A stretch of 64,000 nucleotides of DNA from Natronomonas pharaonis DSM 2160. GTDB lineage: Archaea > Halobacteriota > Halobacteria > Halobacteriales > Haloarculaceae. Shown here one piece after another: positions 35,446-44,298 of this stretch. Made by a program: the position numbers and the translations under genes. The number at the start of each line of letters is the position of its first letter. Positions within the stretch are counted from its first letter, which is position 1. The notes under the pieces were generated by a model. The model saw only the letters and a program-made list of their open reading frames with translations, was not told the DNA's origin and did no database searches. The stretch spans positions 1,798,001 through 1,862,000 of the forward strand of contig NC_007426.1 of the NCBI RefSeq assembly GCF_000026045.1. The letters run 5' to 3'.

Positions 35446-36396
35446 GTGAGTCTCCGTCGAGCGATAGGGCTGTTTGCTGTCGCCAGCCTCGCGTTCGGCG
35501 GCACGTTCGTCGCCGCCCGCGCCGGACAGGTCTACATCCCGCCGCTGCTTTTCGTCGCCATCCGGTTCGACCTCGCGGCGATACTCCTGCTCGGCTACGC
35601 CGCCTACGCGACCGAGGGCTCTATCCGCCCGCGAACGCGCGGCGACATCGGCGGCGTCCTCGCCGCCGGCGTGCTCACTATCGGGCTAGCAAACGGCCTG
35701 CTCTTTGTCGGGCAGGGGTACGTCACCAGCGCGGTCGGCGCGATTCTCTTCAGCCTCGTGCCCATCATCGCCCCGCTGTTTGCGGCCCTGCTGCTTTCCG
35801 ACGAGCGAGTGTCAGCGCTCGGTGCCGTCGGGATGGGCGTTGCGGCCATCGGCGTCGGGATGGTCGTCGGCGTCTCGCCGAGCAATCTACTGGCCGAAAG
35901 CGGCGTTGGGGCGGCCCTCGTTCTCGGCGGCGCGGCCAGTGCCGCGCTCGGGACGGTGCTGACTCGCCGGTGTGAGGCGACGATTTCCAGCACCGCACAG
36001 GTCGCGTGGGGGCTTCCGATAAGCGCCGTGCTGCTCCACGGAATGAGCCTCGCGGTCGGCGAGTCGGCGGCCGCCATCGAGTGGACGCTCACCGCCATCG
36101 TCTCACTCGCCTACGTCACGGTCGTTGCCGGCGCAGTCGGCTACATCGCCTACTTCGCGCTCATCGAGGAGGTCGGGGCGCTGCGGTCCAGCCTCATCTT
36201 CTACGCCAGCCCGCTCGTGGCCGCGCTCGGTGGCTGGTGGTTCCTCGGTGAAGCCATCACCACGACGACGGTCGCCGGATTCGTCACCGTCGTTGCCGGC
36301 TTCCTCGTCATCGGCCACGAGCAGTTCCGGGCGGCGTTCAGGCGGCTGGCAGACGGCCGCGGGCAGGCAACTGGCGGTTACGAGCCGAGCGACTGA
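35446..36396 (+). CDS. EamA-family (drug/metabolite) transporter
   Basis: This 316-residue protein has ten hydrophobic helices in two EamA repeats; FGGTFVAARAGQVYIPPLLFV-type sequence opens repeat 1 and LAYVTVVAGAVGYIAYFALI falls in repeat 2. It exports an unknown metabolite. GTG 35446 is chosen because GGAGGTG at 35431-35437 is an unusually good Shine-Dalgarno site nine bases upstream, rare in this mostly leaderless genome; the frame to the left lacks a transporter N-terminus. Confidence 0.86.
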   Translation: MSLRRAIGLFAVASLAFGGTFVAARAGQVYIPPLLFVAIRFDLAAILLLGYAAYATEGSIRPRTRGDIGGVLAAGVLTIGLANGLLFVGQGYVTSAVGAILFSLVPIIAPLFAALLLSDERVSALGAVGMGVAAIGVGMVVGVSPSNLLAESGVGAALVLGGAASAALGTVLTRRCEATISSTAQVAWGLPISAVLLHGMSLAVGESAAAIEWTLTAIVSLAYVTVVAGAVGYIAYFALIEEVGALRSSLIFYASPLVAALGGWWFLGEAITTTTVAGFVTVVAGFLVIGHEQFRAAFRRLADGRGQATGGYEPSD

Positions 36397-36412
36397 GCCG
36401 GGCACTGCTGTT

Positions 36413-37528
36413 TCAGAGGTACGGGGCGACGCCAAGGGCCTCGACGACCGGGATACCGACCGCTGCCGCGCCGAGGAGGTAGCCGGCGATGGCACCGCCG
36501 TTGAGCAGCGGCAGCCCGGCGTGTGCACGGCCCTTCATCACAAACCACATGAGCGCAAGCAGTCCAGCGATGGTACCGACCATCGCGCCCAGCGCCGGGA
36601 CCGTGAGCGCGATACCCGGCACGGAAAGCAACTCCACGCCGCCCGGGCGGAAGAAGGCCGCCGAGGCGACCAGTATCGTCGGGATGACCGCGTCTCCGAG
36701 TCCGATGAAAAACGCATCGCGGGCGAAGGGGTCGGCGTGCTCGTCCGGGGCCGCTTCGGCAGCCGCCGGGTCGTCGGCATCAGCGTCGCTATCGGCGTCC
36801 GTGTCAGCGTCTTCTGCCATCGTGTCAACCGGTTCGGCATCGCCTGTCGCTGTAGATACGTCGTCGCCCTCGTCCGGCTCGGCTTCGGCGTCCGACTCCG
36901 GGGTGTCGTCTTCGAGCGACTCCGGATTGTCGGCGTCCAAAAACGAATACGAGAGCGTCAGCGGCACAACGAAGATGACCGGCAGCCGGAGGTCCATCGC
37001 CCCGGAGGCGAGCGCGAGCATGTGTTCGGTGCCGTAGACGGAGATGGCGTCGTAGACGGCCAACACGACGAGCAACACGAGCGCCGGCAGGAGTCCGAAG
37101 CTGATGCCGAAAAGCCCTGCCGCGCCGGCACCCATCACGATACCCGCGGCGTCGATGACGTACCACTCGGGATAGACCAGCAAGCCCACGCCGAGCGCCA
37201 GCGCCAGCGCGACCGCCACGAGATTCAGCCCCGCAACGGCGACAACCGGCGGGACGACGACGGTGAAGACGTAAAACGAGATGAACACCGCCGCAAAGAG
37301 GACAAGCCCCTGGAGGAGCCGGTCGACGCCGAACTTCATCGCCGCGAGCATCACGCCCGTGGCGACGAGGATGGCGATGATATACAGGAGGCTATTCGTC
37401 GGGTCGGAGGGGTCTTCGACGGCTTGGAAGCCGGCGCTCATGAACGGCTCGACGAGCGCCAGCGAGCCAAGCTGGACCAGGAGGAAAAGACAGACGGTCG
37501 CGGCGACGGCGGCGAATGCCCGCTTCAT
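36413..37528 (-). CDS. Presenilin-like A22 family intramembrane aspartyl protease
   Basis: This 371-residue protein has the three marks of the presenilin/SPP family: VYDAISVY near 158-165 (catalytic YD), FFIGLGDAVIPT near 276-287 (catalytic GxGD) and the substrate-gating PAL-type GLPLLNGG near 342-349. About nine membrane helices are present. A long, very acidic loop (about 203-265) separates the two catalytic halves, where eukaryotic presenilin carries its cleavage loop. It cleaves membrane-embedded substrates, identity unknown. Confidence 0.9.
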   Translation of the reverse strand: MKRAFAAVAATVCLFLLVQLGSLALVEPFMSAGFQAVEDPSDPTNSLLYIIAILVATGVMLAAMKFGVDRLLQGLVLFAAVFISFYVFTVVVPPVVAVAGLNLVAVALALALGVGLLVYPEWYVIDAAGIVMGAGAAGLFGISFGLLPALVLLVVLAVYDAISVYGTEHMLALASGAMDLRLPVIFVVPLTLSYSFLDADNPESLEDDTPESDAEAEPDEGDDVSTATGDAEPVDTMAEDADTDADSDADADDPAAAEAAPDEHADPFARDAFFIGLGDAVIPTILVASAAFFRPGGVELLSVPGIALTVPALGAMVGTIAGLLALMWFVMKGRAHAGLPLLNGGAIAGYLLGAAAVGIPVVEALGVAPYL

Positions 37529-37576
37529 ATCACGTCGTTTGCCGGCGGTCGCTTGGACGTTGTGGTTCCGCGCCGC

Positions 37577-37810
37577 CTACCGCGCGTAGAGCTTCTCGCC
37601 GAGCAGCGACGGCGGAACGACATCGTCGGCCGGTGAGACGGCGACGTACGGCCGGTCGACGGGGCCGAAGACATCGACGATGCGACCGACCGAATCGAGC
37701 TCTTCGTTGACGACCGACGTGCCGATGTCGGGTGGGTCGTCGTCGCCGTCGGCCAACCGCGCGACGAGGAGCCCCTGTGCGATGCGGACGACCTCGCCGG
37801 CGCGCTTCAT
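37577..37810 (-). CDS. gar1: H/ACA ribonucleoprotein subunit Gar1
   Basis: This 77-residue archaeal Gar1 binds Cbf5 in the H/ACA pseudouridylation complex. The beta-barrel shows [12 protein letters not shown] near 7-18, [25 protein letters not shown] near 34-58 and a short C-terminal tail without the RGG repeats of eukaryotes. Its ATG overlaps the srp19 stop by four bases, so the two are translationally coupled, a standard archaeal pair. Confidence 0.92.
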
Positions 37811-38085
37811 TCGCGGATGGCGGTGACGTACGCCGCCACCGCTTCGAGCAGGTCCGACTTCGAGGCGTCGTCGGCCCCCTTGACGACGACGCGGCCCCGC
37901 GGCTCGTACTCGCGTGGGTAGGTCTTGCTCCGCTCGATGACGGCGTCGTAGCCGACCTGCTGGACCGCGCTCGCGATTTCGTCGACGGTCGGCTCCTCGA
38001 CGGCGAGGTCCTCGGCGACCCGCCGGCCCTCGTTGCGGGTACAGTTGGCATCGAGATAGGCGGGCCAGATGACGTTCTCGACCAT
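37807..38085 (-). CDS. srp19: Signal recognition particle 19 kDa protein
   Basis: This 92-residue SRP19 binds the tips of helices 6 and 8 of SRP RNA and helps SRP54 assemble. [19 protein letters not shown] near 5-23 is the conserved RNA-binding opening, followed by [11 protein letters not shown] and the RGRVVVKG strand near 65-70. It shares an operon with gar1. Confidence 0.94.
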
Positions 38086-38153
38086 GCCTGGTCCTCCGCG
38101 ACCGTGGCGTAAAAAGCGGGCGGTTGGCCGTCGCAGTCCGGCGACGCCGTCGG

Positions 38154-39194
38154 TCAGCGACGGCGCAGTGTTCTGACGAGGAGTCCGGCAACGACCGCGA
38201 GCACGAGGCCGGCAGCCGCAGGGGCGATACCGACGCCCGGCTGGTCGTCGACGGTCGCGTCCGTGGGTCTATCCGCCGTCTCCGCATCCGCCAGTCCGTC
38301 GGCTATCGTCTCCAGCGCGTAGACGAGCCGCGGCGCAGGCTGGCTGACATCGTTGCTGTCGACGGTGACTACTTGCCCATGTTCGACGGCAACGGTCGAC
38401 TCGTAGGCGGCCGTCTCCGGTAGCGGCTCCGCGTCGCTGGCGACGATGACATCGGGGTTCCACTCGACGAGGGCCTCTTCGTTGATTTCGTCGTAGCCGT
38501 CAATGCCGGCCTCGGCGGCGACGTTGACGCCGCCCGCGGTGGTGATGAGGTCATCGATGAACGTTCCGGAGCCGGCGGTGTGGTTGTCGGTAAAGTACAT
38601 GACGTGCGGGTCCTCGACCGCCGCCGCGCGTTCCTCGACGGCGTCGATACGGTCCCAGTAGTCATCGTTGACCTCGGCGGCTGCGTCGCAGGCATCGACC
38701 AGTTGGCCGGTCAGCGCTGTCTTGTCAGCGACGAACGAAAGCGACGTACCGAACCCAAACTTGAACACCTGCTGGTCGGCCTCGCGCAGGCTCGTGACGG
38801 TGTCGTCGGGGACGATGTTCGGCGCGAGCACGAGGTCCGCATCGAGTTCGACGACTGCCTCCTGATTGACCGTGAAGTCGTCGACCTGTAGGACGTTCTC
38901 GGCTTCCTCGATGCCGTCGAGGTCCGACGTGTACGGAACGACCGGTGCGCCGACGACGCGGTCCTCGGCACCGAGTTCCCAGACCGTCTGTGCGGCGCTG
39001 GGCTGGAGGACGACGATACGTTCGGGCCGCTCTTCGACAGTCACCTCAGTGCCGGTCGCGTCAGTCTCCGTGACCGGAAACGAACACGTCGGGTCGGCTG
39101 GGGCCGTGTCGGCGGCCGGCGCGGCGGCAACCGGAGCGCCAGCGGCGACGGCGACGAGGGCGATAGCAAAGACGACTGCGGAGAGTGTTCTCAT
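38154..39194 (-). CDS. btuF: Corrinoid/metal ABC transporter substrate-binding protein with C-terminal sorting-type tail
   Basis: This 346-residue secreted protein has a Sec signal peptide (residues 1 to about 25). A BtuF/FhuD-type periplasmic-binding fold follows ([25 protein letters not shown] near 59-83). A Thr/Asp linker and a C-terminal membrane helix preceded by [10 protein letters not shown] and followed by RTLRRR form an archaeosortase PGF-CTERM-like tail, with Val replacing Phe. It is divergent from btuC, so the importer genes share a 58-base promoter region. Confidence 0.85.
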
Positions 39195-39252
39195 TGACTG
39201 GTGGAGAGGCGAGGACAACAAGTATTTGGCTAAACCAAGCCCAGTTGCAGCT

Positions 39253-40299
39253 ATGGTTCTCCGGCGGACGCTCTCGTGGTCGGCCGGCCTGACCGGCCTG
39301 CTCGTCGTGACGGTGTTGACGAGCACGGCGCTCGGGTACGCCGAAATCGGTCCGCTGGAGGTTCTGTACGTCGTTCTCAACGCCATCCGGCTGCCGACGC
39401 TGGCCGACGGCGGCGTCGCCTGGGTGCAGCCGTTCGGCTTCCCGGTCGACGAGTCGACGCGGCTCATCGTCACCCAAATACGGCTGCCACGCATCCTGTT
39501 GGGAGCGATTGTTGGCTTTGCGCTGGCGCTTGCCGGCGCGGTGATGCAGGGGTTCTTTCGGAATCCGATGGCCGACCCGTCCATCATCGGCGTCTCCTCC
39601 GGCGCGGCGGTCGGCGCGGTGGCGTTCATCGTGCTGCCGCTGTCGGTGCCGTTCGGCCGGACCGCTGCCGCGTTCGCGGGAGCGCTCGTAGCAGCGTTTG
39701 CGGTGTATCTCATCGCAACCGAGGACGGCCGAACCCCGGTGGCGACGCTGCTGCTTGCCGGTGTCGCGCTCCAGACCTTCCTCGGCGCGGTCATCTCGTA
39801 TCTGCTGTTGCATGCCGGTGACAACCTCGAAACCGCCGTGTATTGGCTGATGGGGCATCTCCAAGACAGCACGTGGGGCCGGGTCCGACTGGCGCTGCCG
39901 CTCGTCGTTTTCTTTTTTGTGGTCCTGCTCGCGTACGCCCGCGACCTGAACGTCTTGCTTCTCGGCGAAGAGGACGCTCACACACTCGGTATCGAGGTCG
40001 AGCGCACAAAGCGCATACTGCTTGCGGCCTCAAGCCTCGTCACCGCCGCTGCGGTGGCTGTCTCCGGTGTTATCGGCTTTGTCGGCCTCATTGTCCCACA
40101 CATGATGCGGCTGCTCGTCGGCCCGGACCACCGCATCCTGCTGCCGACGAGCGCCCTCGCCGGGGCCGTCTTCCTCGTCGCGACCGACACGGTCGCCCGT
40201 TCGGGACCGGGGCAGCTACCGGTCGGTATTGTCACCGCGGCGCTGGGCGCGCCGTTCTTCCTATATCTGCTCCGCAAGCGGGAGGTACACGCACTATGA
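39253..40299 (+). CDS. btuC: Corrinoid ABC transporter permease
   Basis: This 348-residue FecCD/BtuC permease has about ten helices. [23 protein letters not shown] near 79-101 and [20 protein letters not shown] near 274-293 (the coupling EAA-like loop) are diagnostic. It pairs with btuD, whose ATG overlaps its stop by four bases, and with btuF across the promoter region. Specificity for cobalamin is inferred from the gene set, not proven. Confidence 0.92.
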   Translation: MVLRRTLSWSAGLTGLLVVTVLTSTALGYAEIGPLEVLYVVLNAIRLPTLADGGVAWVQPFGFPVDESTRLIVTQIRLPRILLGAIVGFALALAGAVMQGFFRNPMADPSIIGVSSGAAVGAVAFIVLPLSVPFGRTAAAFAGALVAAFAVYLIATEDGRTPVATLLLAGVALQTFLGAVISYLLLHAGDNLETAVYWLMGHLQDSTWGRVRLALPLVVFFFVVLLAYARDLNVLLLGEEDAHTLGIEVERTKRILLAASSLVTAAAVAVSGVIGFVGLIVPHMMRLLVGPDHRILLPTSALAGAVFLVATDTVARSGPGQLPVGIVTAALGAPFFLYLLRKREVHAL

Positions 40300-41480
40300 T
40301 TTCGCTTTCGGACGTCGTCGTCGAGTTCGGAGAGACAACGGTGCTCGACGGTGTCTCGCTGTCCGTCGAGGAAGGGGAGTTCCTTGCGCTTGTCGGACCC
40401 AATGGGGCCGGTAAGACGACACTACTGCGAACGTGCAATGGCGTCCTTACGCCGGCGGCCGGCACCGTCACCGTCGCCGGTCGCGATGTAGCGGCTACAT
40501 CGGCCCGCGAACTCGGCCGGCAGGTCGCAACGGTGCCACAGGAGACGACGCTCGCTTTCGAGTTCGACGTCGAGGCGGTCGTGCGGATGGGTCGGACACC
40601 GCACCGGTCGCGGCTCTCGCCGGCAGACAGCGCCGGCCGTGCGGCCGTCGAATCGGCGCTGGAGCGGACGGAGACGGCGGCGTTTGCCGACCGGTCTATC
40701 GACTCGCTGTCCGGCGGTGAACGACAGCGCGTCATGCTCGCGCGGGCCCTGGCTCAAGCGACGCCGGTACTACTGCTCGATGAGCCGACCGCCAGCCTCG
40801 ACATCAACCATCAGGTCCGAACGCTCGCGCTGGCGCGGGAGCTCGCCGACGACGGCAAGACGGTCGTCGCTGCCATCCACGACCTGGAGCTTGCCGCCCG
40901 GTTCTGTGACACCGTCGCGCTGCTTTCCGACGGGCGAATTCTCGATAGCGGTCGCCCGGAAGCAGTGTTGACAGCCGAGCGGCTGGAAGCCGCTTTCGGG
41001 GTTAGAACCGCCGTCGGCACGAACCCCGTCACCGGCAGTCCGTCGGTGACGCCGCTCGCCGACGCCCCGCCTGACGGACAGCGGGTTCACGTTCTCGGGG
41101 CAGGACAGCCGGCCGCCCGACTCCTCGGTGACCTCGCAGAACGCGGTATCGACGTGACCGCCGGGCCGCTCCCCACCGGCGATGTCGCCGCTGCGACCGC
41201 GGGGAGCGTCGGCCGTGAGGCCGTTACTGCCCCGCCGTTCAAGCCGGTCTCCGAGTCGGACATCGAGGCCGCCACAGACCTCATCGAAGCGGCTGACGTG
41301 ACCGTTCTCGCCGGCCGACCGGCCGGCCCGACAGAGCGGCTTACTGCCCGGAGCGAGCGACTGCTGGCACTTCCCGGCACCGATGCGCCACCGTCGGCAC
41401 ATATCGCCGCGCCCGGCGACATCGTCGACGCGCTTGAGGACCCGACTCGGCGACAAACGTCCTCCTCCGCTGTCGAGTGA
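40296..41480 (+). CDS. btuD: Corrinoid ABC transporter ATP-binding protein with C-terminal extension
   Basis: This 394-residue protein has an ATPase domain of about 250 residues: Walker [13 protein letters not shown] near 33-44, signature [11 protein letters not shown] near 137-147, Walker [10 protein letters not shown] near 158-166 and the H-loop in [13 protein letters not shown] further 130-residue C-terminal domain follows, with Rossmann-like glycines ([16 protein letters not shown] near 266-281). That makes it longer than bacterial BtuD. Confidence 0.9.
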   Translation: MISLSDVVVEFGETTVLDGVSLSVEEGEFLALVGPNGAGKTTLLRTCNGVLTPAAGTVTVAGRDVAATSARELGRQVATVPQETTLAFEFDVEAVVRMGRTPHRSRLSPADSAGRAAVESALERTETAAFADRSIDSLSGGERQRVMLARALAQATPVLLLDEPTASLDINHQVRTLALARELADDGKTVVAAIHDLELAARFCDTVALLSDGRILDSGRPEAVLTAERLEAAFGVRTAVGTNPVTGSPSVTPLADAPPDGQRVHVLGAGQPAARLLGDLAERGIDVTAGPLPTGDVAAATAGSVGREAVTAPPFKPVSESDIEAATDLIEAADVTVLAGRPAGPTERLTARSERLLALPGTDAPPSAHIAAPGDIVDALEDPTRRQTSSSAVE

Positions 41481-41538
41481 GCGCCGCCGACAATGTTATG
41501 TGTCACCAACCCTCATAGTTGATACGGAGGAATCCCGC

Positions 41539-41814
41539 ATGGCGACCAACCACAGTCCGGTGCGTATCGACGACCAACTTCATCCGGCGGACGAGCGGAT
41601 TCTCGAGTACTTCGCTGAAGAGCCGCCGGACTACGTGCCGCTGGCGGCCAACCGGCTGGGGATGCATCTCGGTTACGTCGAACGGCGGGTCGAGACGCTC
41701 GTCGAGAACGGACTGTTGGAGCCGGTCAGCCAAGAGCGCATTTACACGATTACCGACCGGGGACAGCGGTGTGTTGAATCGGAGACGGCACTCAGGGCGG
41801 ACGGCGGCAGGTAA
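41539..41814 (+). CDS. PhiH1-repressor-like winged-helix protein
   Basis: This 91-residue protein is one winged helix: ADERILEYFAEEPPDYVPLAANRLGMHLGYVERR near 16-49 supplies the HTH, followed by VETLVENGLLEPV and a wing YTITDRG. Haloarchaeal genomes hold many such PhiH1-like regulators. GGAGGA at 41526-41531 is a plausible Shine-Dalgarno site, so ATG 41539 is chosen. The target is unknown; the neighbour btuD is 58 bases upstream. Confidence 0.78.
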   Translation: MATNHSPVRIDDQLHPADERILEYFAEEPPDYVPLAANRLGMHLGYVERRVETLVENGLLEPVSQERIYTITDRGQRCVESETALRADGGR

Positions 41815-41822
41815 AATCTAGG

Positions 41823-41981
41823 TTAGTTCTGCCGAGTCGAACGGGCCTCCCGTACTTCGGCCCCGTCGCGGAGCTTGTCCTCGCAGTTCGGACAGACGCG
41901 GACCGTCGACATTCCCTGCGGAGCAAAGACGCGCACATAGCTGTCGGTCACGAACGCATCGCAGTTGCTGCAGCGTGGCAT
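41823..41981 (-). CDS. DUF7563-type small zinc-finger protein
   Basis: This 52-residue protein opens MPRCSNCDAFVT and later has VCPNCEDKL, giving two CxxC pairs for one zinc. It ends in a charged tail. Tiny haloarchaeal proteins with this opening are widespread; the function is unknown. ATG 41981 is the only start that keeps the first CxxC at the N-terminus. Confidence 0.72.
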   Translation of the reverse strand: MPRCSNCDAFVTDSYVRVFAPQGMSTVRVCPNCEDKLRDGAEVREARSTRQN

Positions 41982-42092
41982 ACCATACACACCCGATGAT
42001 ACCACCAAGTATCTTTCCCTCGTTCTCTCCGAAAAATACGTCGCGTTGTGAACGACAGATTCCGACGGTGCCGGCTTCTCTGCCGCCGGCGC

Positions 42093-42596
42093 TCACATCG
42101 CGATTTCGTTGCCACACTCGCCGCAGGTAAACGAGAAGCTCCCCTCGTCGGTCAACGACATGCTGTGTCCGGTCTCCTCGCCGCAGTCGCCGCAGTGCAT
42201 GACTGACTCGATGGCCTCCCAGTCGTGCTTCGAAGACGGCGCGCCGAGCGCGAAGCCGACCACGGGGTCGTCGTTTTCGGCGTCGTTGTAGCCCTCCTGA
42301 AACTCGCCCGGCGGGAAGCGGATGACCTCTCCCGCACCGGCTGTCACCGCCTCCGTCGTCGAAGAGTCGGGCTCGTCGGTCACCTCGAAGGTGGCTTCGC
42401 CGGACTGGACGTAGAAAACCTCCTCTTGGTCGTGGTGGGTGTGGAGCCCGCCGGAGAAGGATTCGCCCGGCTGCAGCTCAAAGTAGTTCATCGCGAAGTG
42501 CTCGGTGCCGAGGGCGTCGGAGACCGGCCGGCGAACGCTGTGTACTCCGAGCGGGCTGTTCTCGATGTCGACCTCGTCGATTGCGACTTTCCGCAT
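42093..42596 (-). CDS. Cupin-domain protein fused to a C-terminal zinc ribbon
   Basis: This 167-residue protein has a cupin (about 25-125; GLHTHHDQEEVFYVQSGEAT near 50-69, with HxHxxxxEE) followed by a zinc ribbon: MHCGDCGEETGHS near 132-144 and FTCGECGNE near 156-164, two CxxC pairs. The metal cupin centre and a zinc knuckle in one chain suggest a protein- or nucleic-acid-docking cupin. The substrate is unknown. Confidence 0.85.
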   Translation of the reverse strand: MRKVAIDEVDIENSPLGVHSVRRPVSDALGTEHFAMNYFELQPGESFSGGLHTHHDQEEVFYVQSGEATFEVTDEPDSSTTEAVTAGAGEVIRFPPGEFQEGYNDAENDDPVVGFALGAPSSKHDWEAIESVMHCGDCGEETGHSMSLTDEGSFSFTCGECGNEIAM

Positions 42597-42669
42597 GGAA
42601 ATTGTTGTCGCGCCCACGGTACAAATTGTTTACCCGAACGCATCACGTCTCGTCTGGCGTTTCCGGCAG

Positions 42670-43707
42670 CTACTGTGCGTGGACGATTTGCTCGCCGACG
42701 GCCAGCCCCTCCGCGAGCGCTGCATGGAGCCGTCCCTCACCGGCGACCCAATCGCCGAGACAGTACAGTCCGGCCTCGGCGGCGGCAGAAACAGGACCGC
42801 GACGAACACCATCCTCGGGGAGCGCATAGCGCCAGCCCTGGTGGTCGGTCCAGACCGGCTCCGCCAGCCGCTCGTCGCCGACGATATCGGCCGTCAGCGA
42901 CGCCAGTTCGGCGACGTTCTCGGCCGGGTCGGCGTCGTAGTTCGCCGCTGACCACTGCGCGCTTGCCTGTACGACAAGCAGCGATTCGCCGTCGGGGACG
43001 TGCCCCCGCTTGCACTCTTCGCGGGCTATCCAGCCGACATCGTGGTCCTTCCCGGGGTTGACGAGCGCGTAATAGGGCCGGTCCAGTCGGAACGGATACC
43101 GCAGAACCGCGGTCCATATCGGCCGATACTCGACCGACTTGACGGCCTCCTGCAGCGTCGCCAGGCGCTTGTCGTCCCAGTCGGTCGCGGCGAGTAGTTC
43201 GGCCGTCTGTGGCGCGGGGGGATTCAACCCGACGACATCGAACGGCCCCCACGAGTCACCGTCGGTGTCTTCTATGGTCCAGCCCTCTTCTGTCCGGGCA
43301 AGCGACTCGACGCGAGTGCGGCGGTGGACAGTCGCGTCGGTGGCTCCGAAAAGTCGTTTTGCGACCTGAGTGAGCCCGCGCTCGTAGCTCCACTTGTGGT
43401 CGTCCGCCGACCGTCCCGGAGCGACAGCCCCCGACTCGTCGAACGTGTAAATCGGCTCACTGACATCGACGAGCCCATCGGTGTCGAGCGTCTCGGTGAG
43501 CAGGTCGACGACGCGGTCGTCGTCGGATTTGACGTAGTTCGCCCCGTAATCGTACACGAGGTCGTCGTGGCGACGCGTCGCCGCGCGCCCACAAACCCCG
43601 CCGGACTTTTCGAGGACAGTCACTTCCGCGTCTGGAAGCGTTTGGTCGATGACGAAGGTCGCGGCGGCGGCAGCGGCTCCCGCGCCAACGATACCAATGT
43701 GTACCAT
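42670..43707 (-). CDS. FAD-dependent amine-oxidase/renalase-like oxidoreductase
   Basis: This 345-residue flavoprotein starts with an FAD-binding beta-alpha-beta (IGIVGAGAAAAAATFVI near 4-20) and CGRAATRR near 39-46. VVGLNPPAPQTAELL near 153-167 and the C-terminal LYCLGDWVAGEGRLHAALAE near 313-332 (second FAD contact) match renalase/NAD(P)-binding amine-oxidase relatives. It is a soluble redox enzyme of unknown substrate. Confidence 0.88.
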   Translation of the reverse strand: MVHIGIVGAGAAAAAATFVIDQTLPDAEVTVLEKSGGVCGRAATRRHDDLVYDYGANYVKSDDDRVVDLLTETLDTDGLVDVSEPIYTFDESGAVAPGRSADDHKWSYERGLTQVAKRLFGATDATVHRRTRVESLARTEEGWTIEDTDGDSWGPFDVVGLNPPAPQTAELLAATDWDDKRLATLQEAVKSVEYRPIWTAVLRYPFRLDRPYYALVNPGKDHDVGWIAREECKRGHVPDGESLLVVQASAQWSAANYDADPAENVAELASLTADIVGDERLAEPVWTDHQGWRYALPEDGVRRGPVSAAAEAGLYCLGDWVAGEGRLHAALAEGLAVGEQIVHAQ

Positions 43708-43762
43708 GCAGAACTGTTTGGTTTCCCACCCCTAAACCCGCCTGCTTGCGGCCATCCGTGCG

Positions 43763-43903
43763 CTATTCGCCGTCGGATTCGAGACTGACCTCCGGCGGTT
43801 CACCGTCCCAGCCGTAAGCGAGTACGACGAACAGTACCGCTGCTAGCCCGACAATCGCCAGTCCGTACACCACGAGGCTTCGGAACGTACTGCAAAGTCC
43901 CAT
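43763..43903 (-). CDS. Hypothetical single-helix membrane protein
   Basis: This 46-residue protein is mostly one transmembrane helix (about 9-30) with a short acidic C-terminus (GEPPEVSLESDGE). It is plausible because composition and stop placement fit, but no family is recognised. An in-frame ATG two codons upstream is an alternative start. Confidence 0.5.
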   Translation of the reverse strand: MGLCSTFRSLVVYGLAIVGLAAVLFVVLAYGWDGEPPEVSLESDGE

Positions 43904-43983
43904 GTGCATTGGTTCGCTGCTCGCTGAAAAAAGCGTACCGTTCGACGCGCGCTGCCGGGGACGTGTATCACGACTGGAGCACA

Positions 43984-44006
43984 ATGTGCCGTCCGGGAAT
44001 CGAACC
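43984..44006 (-). pseudogene. tRNA 3'-end fragment (partial repeat of tRNA-Gly)
   Basis: These 23 bases match 21 of 23 bases at the 3' end of the neighbouring tRNA-Gly gene (44099-44121): the discriminator, acceptor 3' strand and most of the T-arm. The 5' half of a tRNA is missing and the T-stem 5' strand does not pair. It is a broken duplicate, 115 bases from the real gene, such as a leftover of an integration event. Confidence 0.55.
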
Positions 44007-44099
44007 GAAATCAGACGTGCTCGCTCACGCCGTTCGCTGTACGCGACTGATAGGGCTCAATTCCCGACCTAGACGCCTCCATACCGACCGAAACGGCCA

Positions 44100-44170
44100 T
44101 GCGCCGTCCGGGAATTGAACCCGGGCTAGAGCCTTGGGAAGGCTCTGTCCTACCACTGGACCAACGGCGC
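44100..44170 (-). tRNA. tRNA-Gly(CCC)
   Basis: The cloverleaf is complete. The acceptor GCGCCGT pairs with ACGGCGC, the anticodon stem GAGCC/GGCTC holds loop TTCCCAA (anticodon CCC), and the T-arm CCGGG-TTCAATT-CCCGG is perfect. CCA is not encoded, and no intron is seen. Confidence 0.95.
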
Positions 44171-44298
44171 ACAGCGAAACGTACCGGACGCCCGCACTTC
44201 AACGTAGCGGCTCACCGGCACCTGTCCGACCGGACGCGCGTCCAGCTATACCCCGGCAGTAGGTGCTTATTAGTTCCGAGGGGCCCAACTGAGACTTG

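Noticed and set aside
36125-37636. 503-codon open frame antisense to the presenilin-like gene
   Set aside because: Its composition is a shadow of the acidic loop; the presenilin catalytic motifs are on the other strand.
39195-39252. Cobalamin riboswitch between btuF and btuC
   Set aside because: The spacer is only 58 bases, too short for a cobalamin aptamer, and no B12-box is visible.
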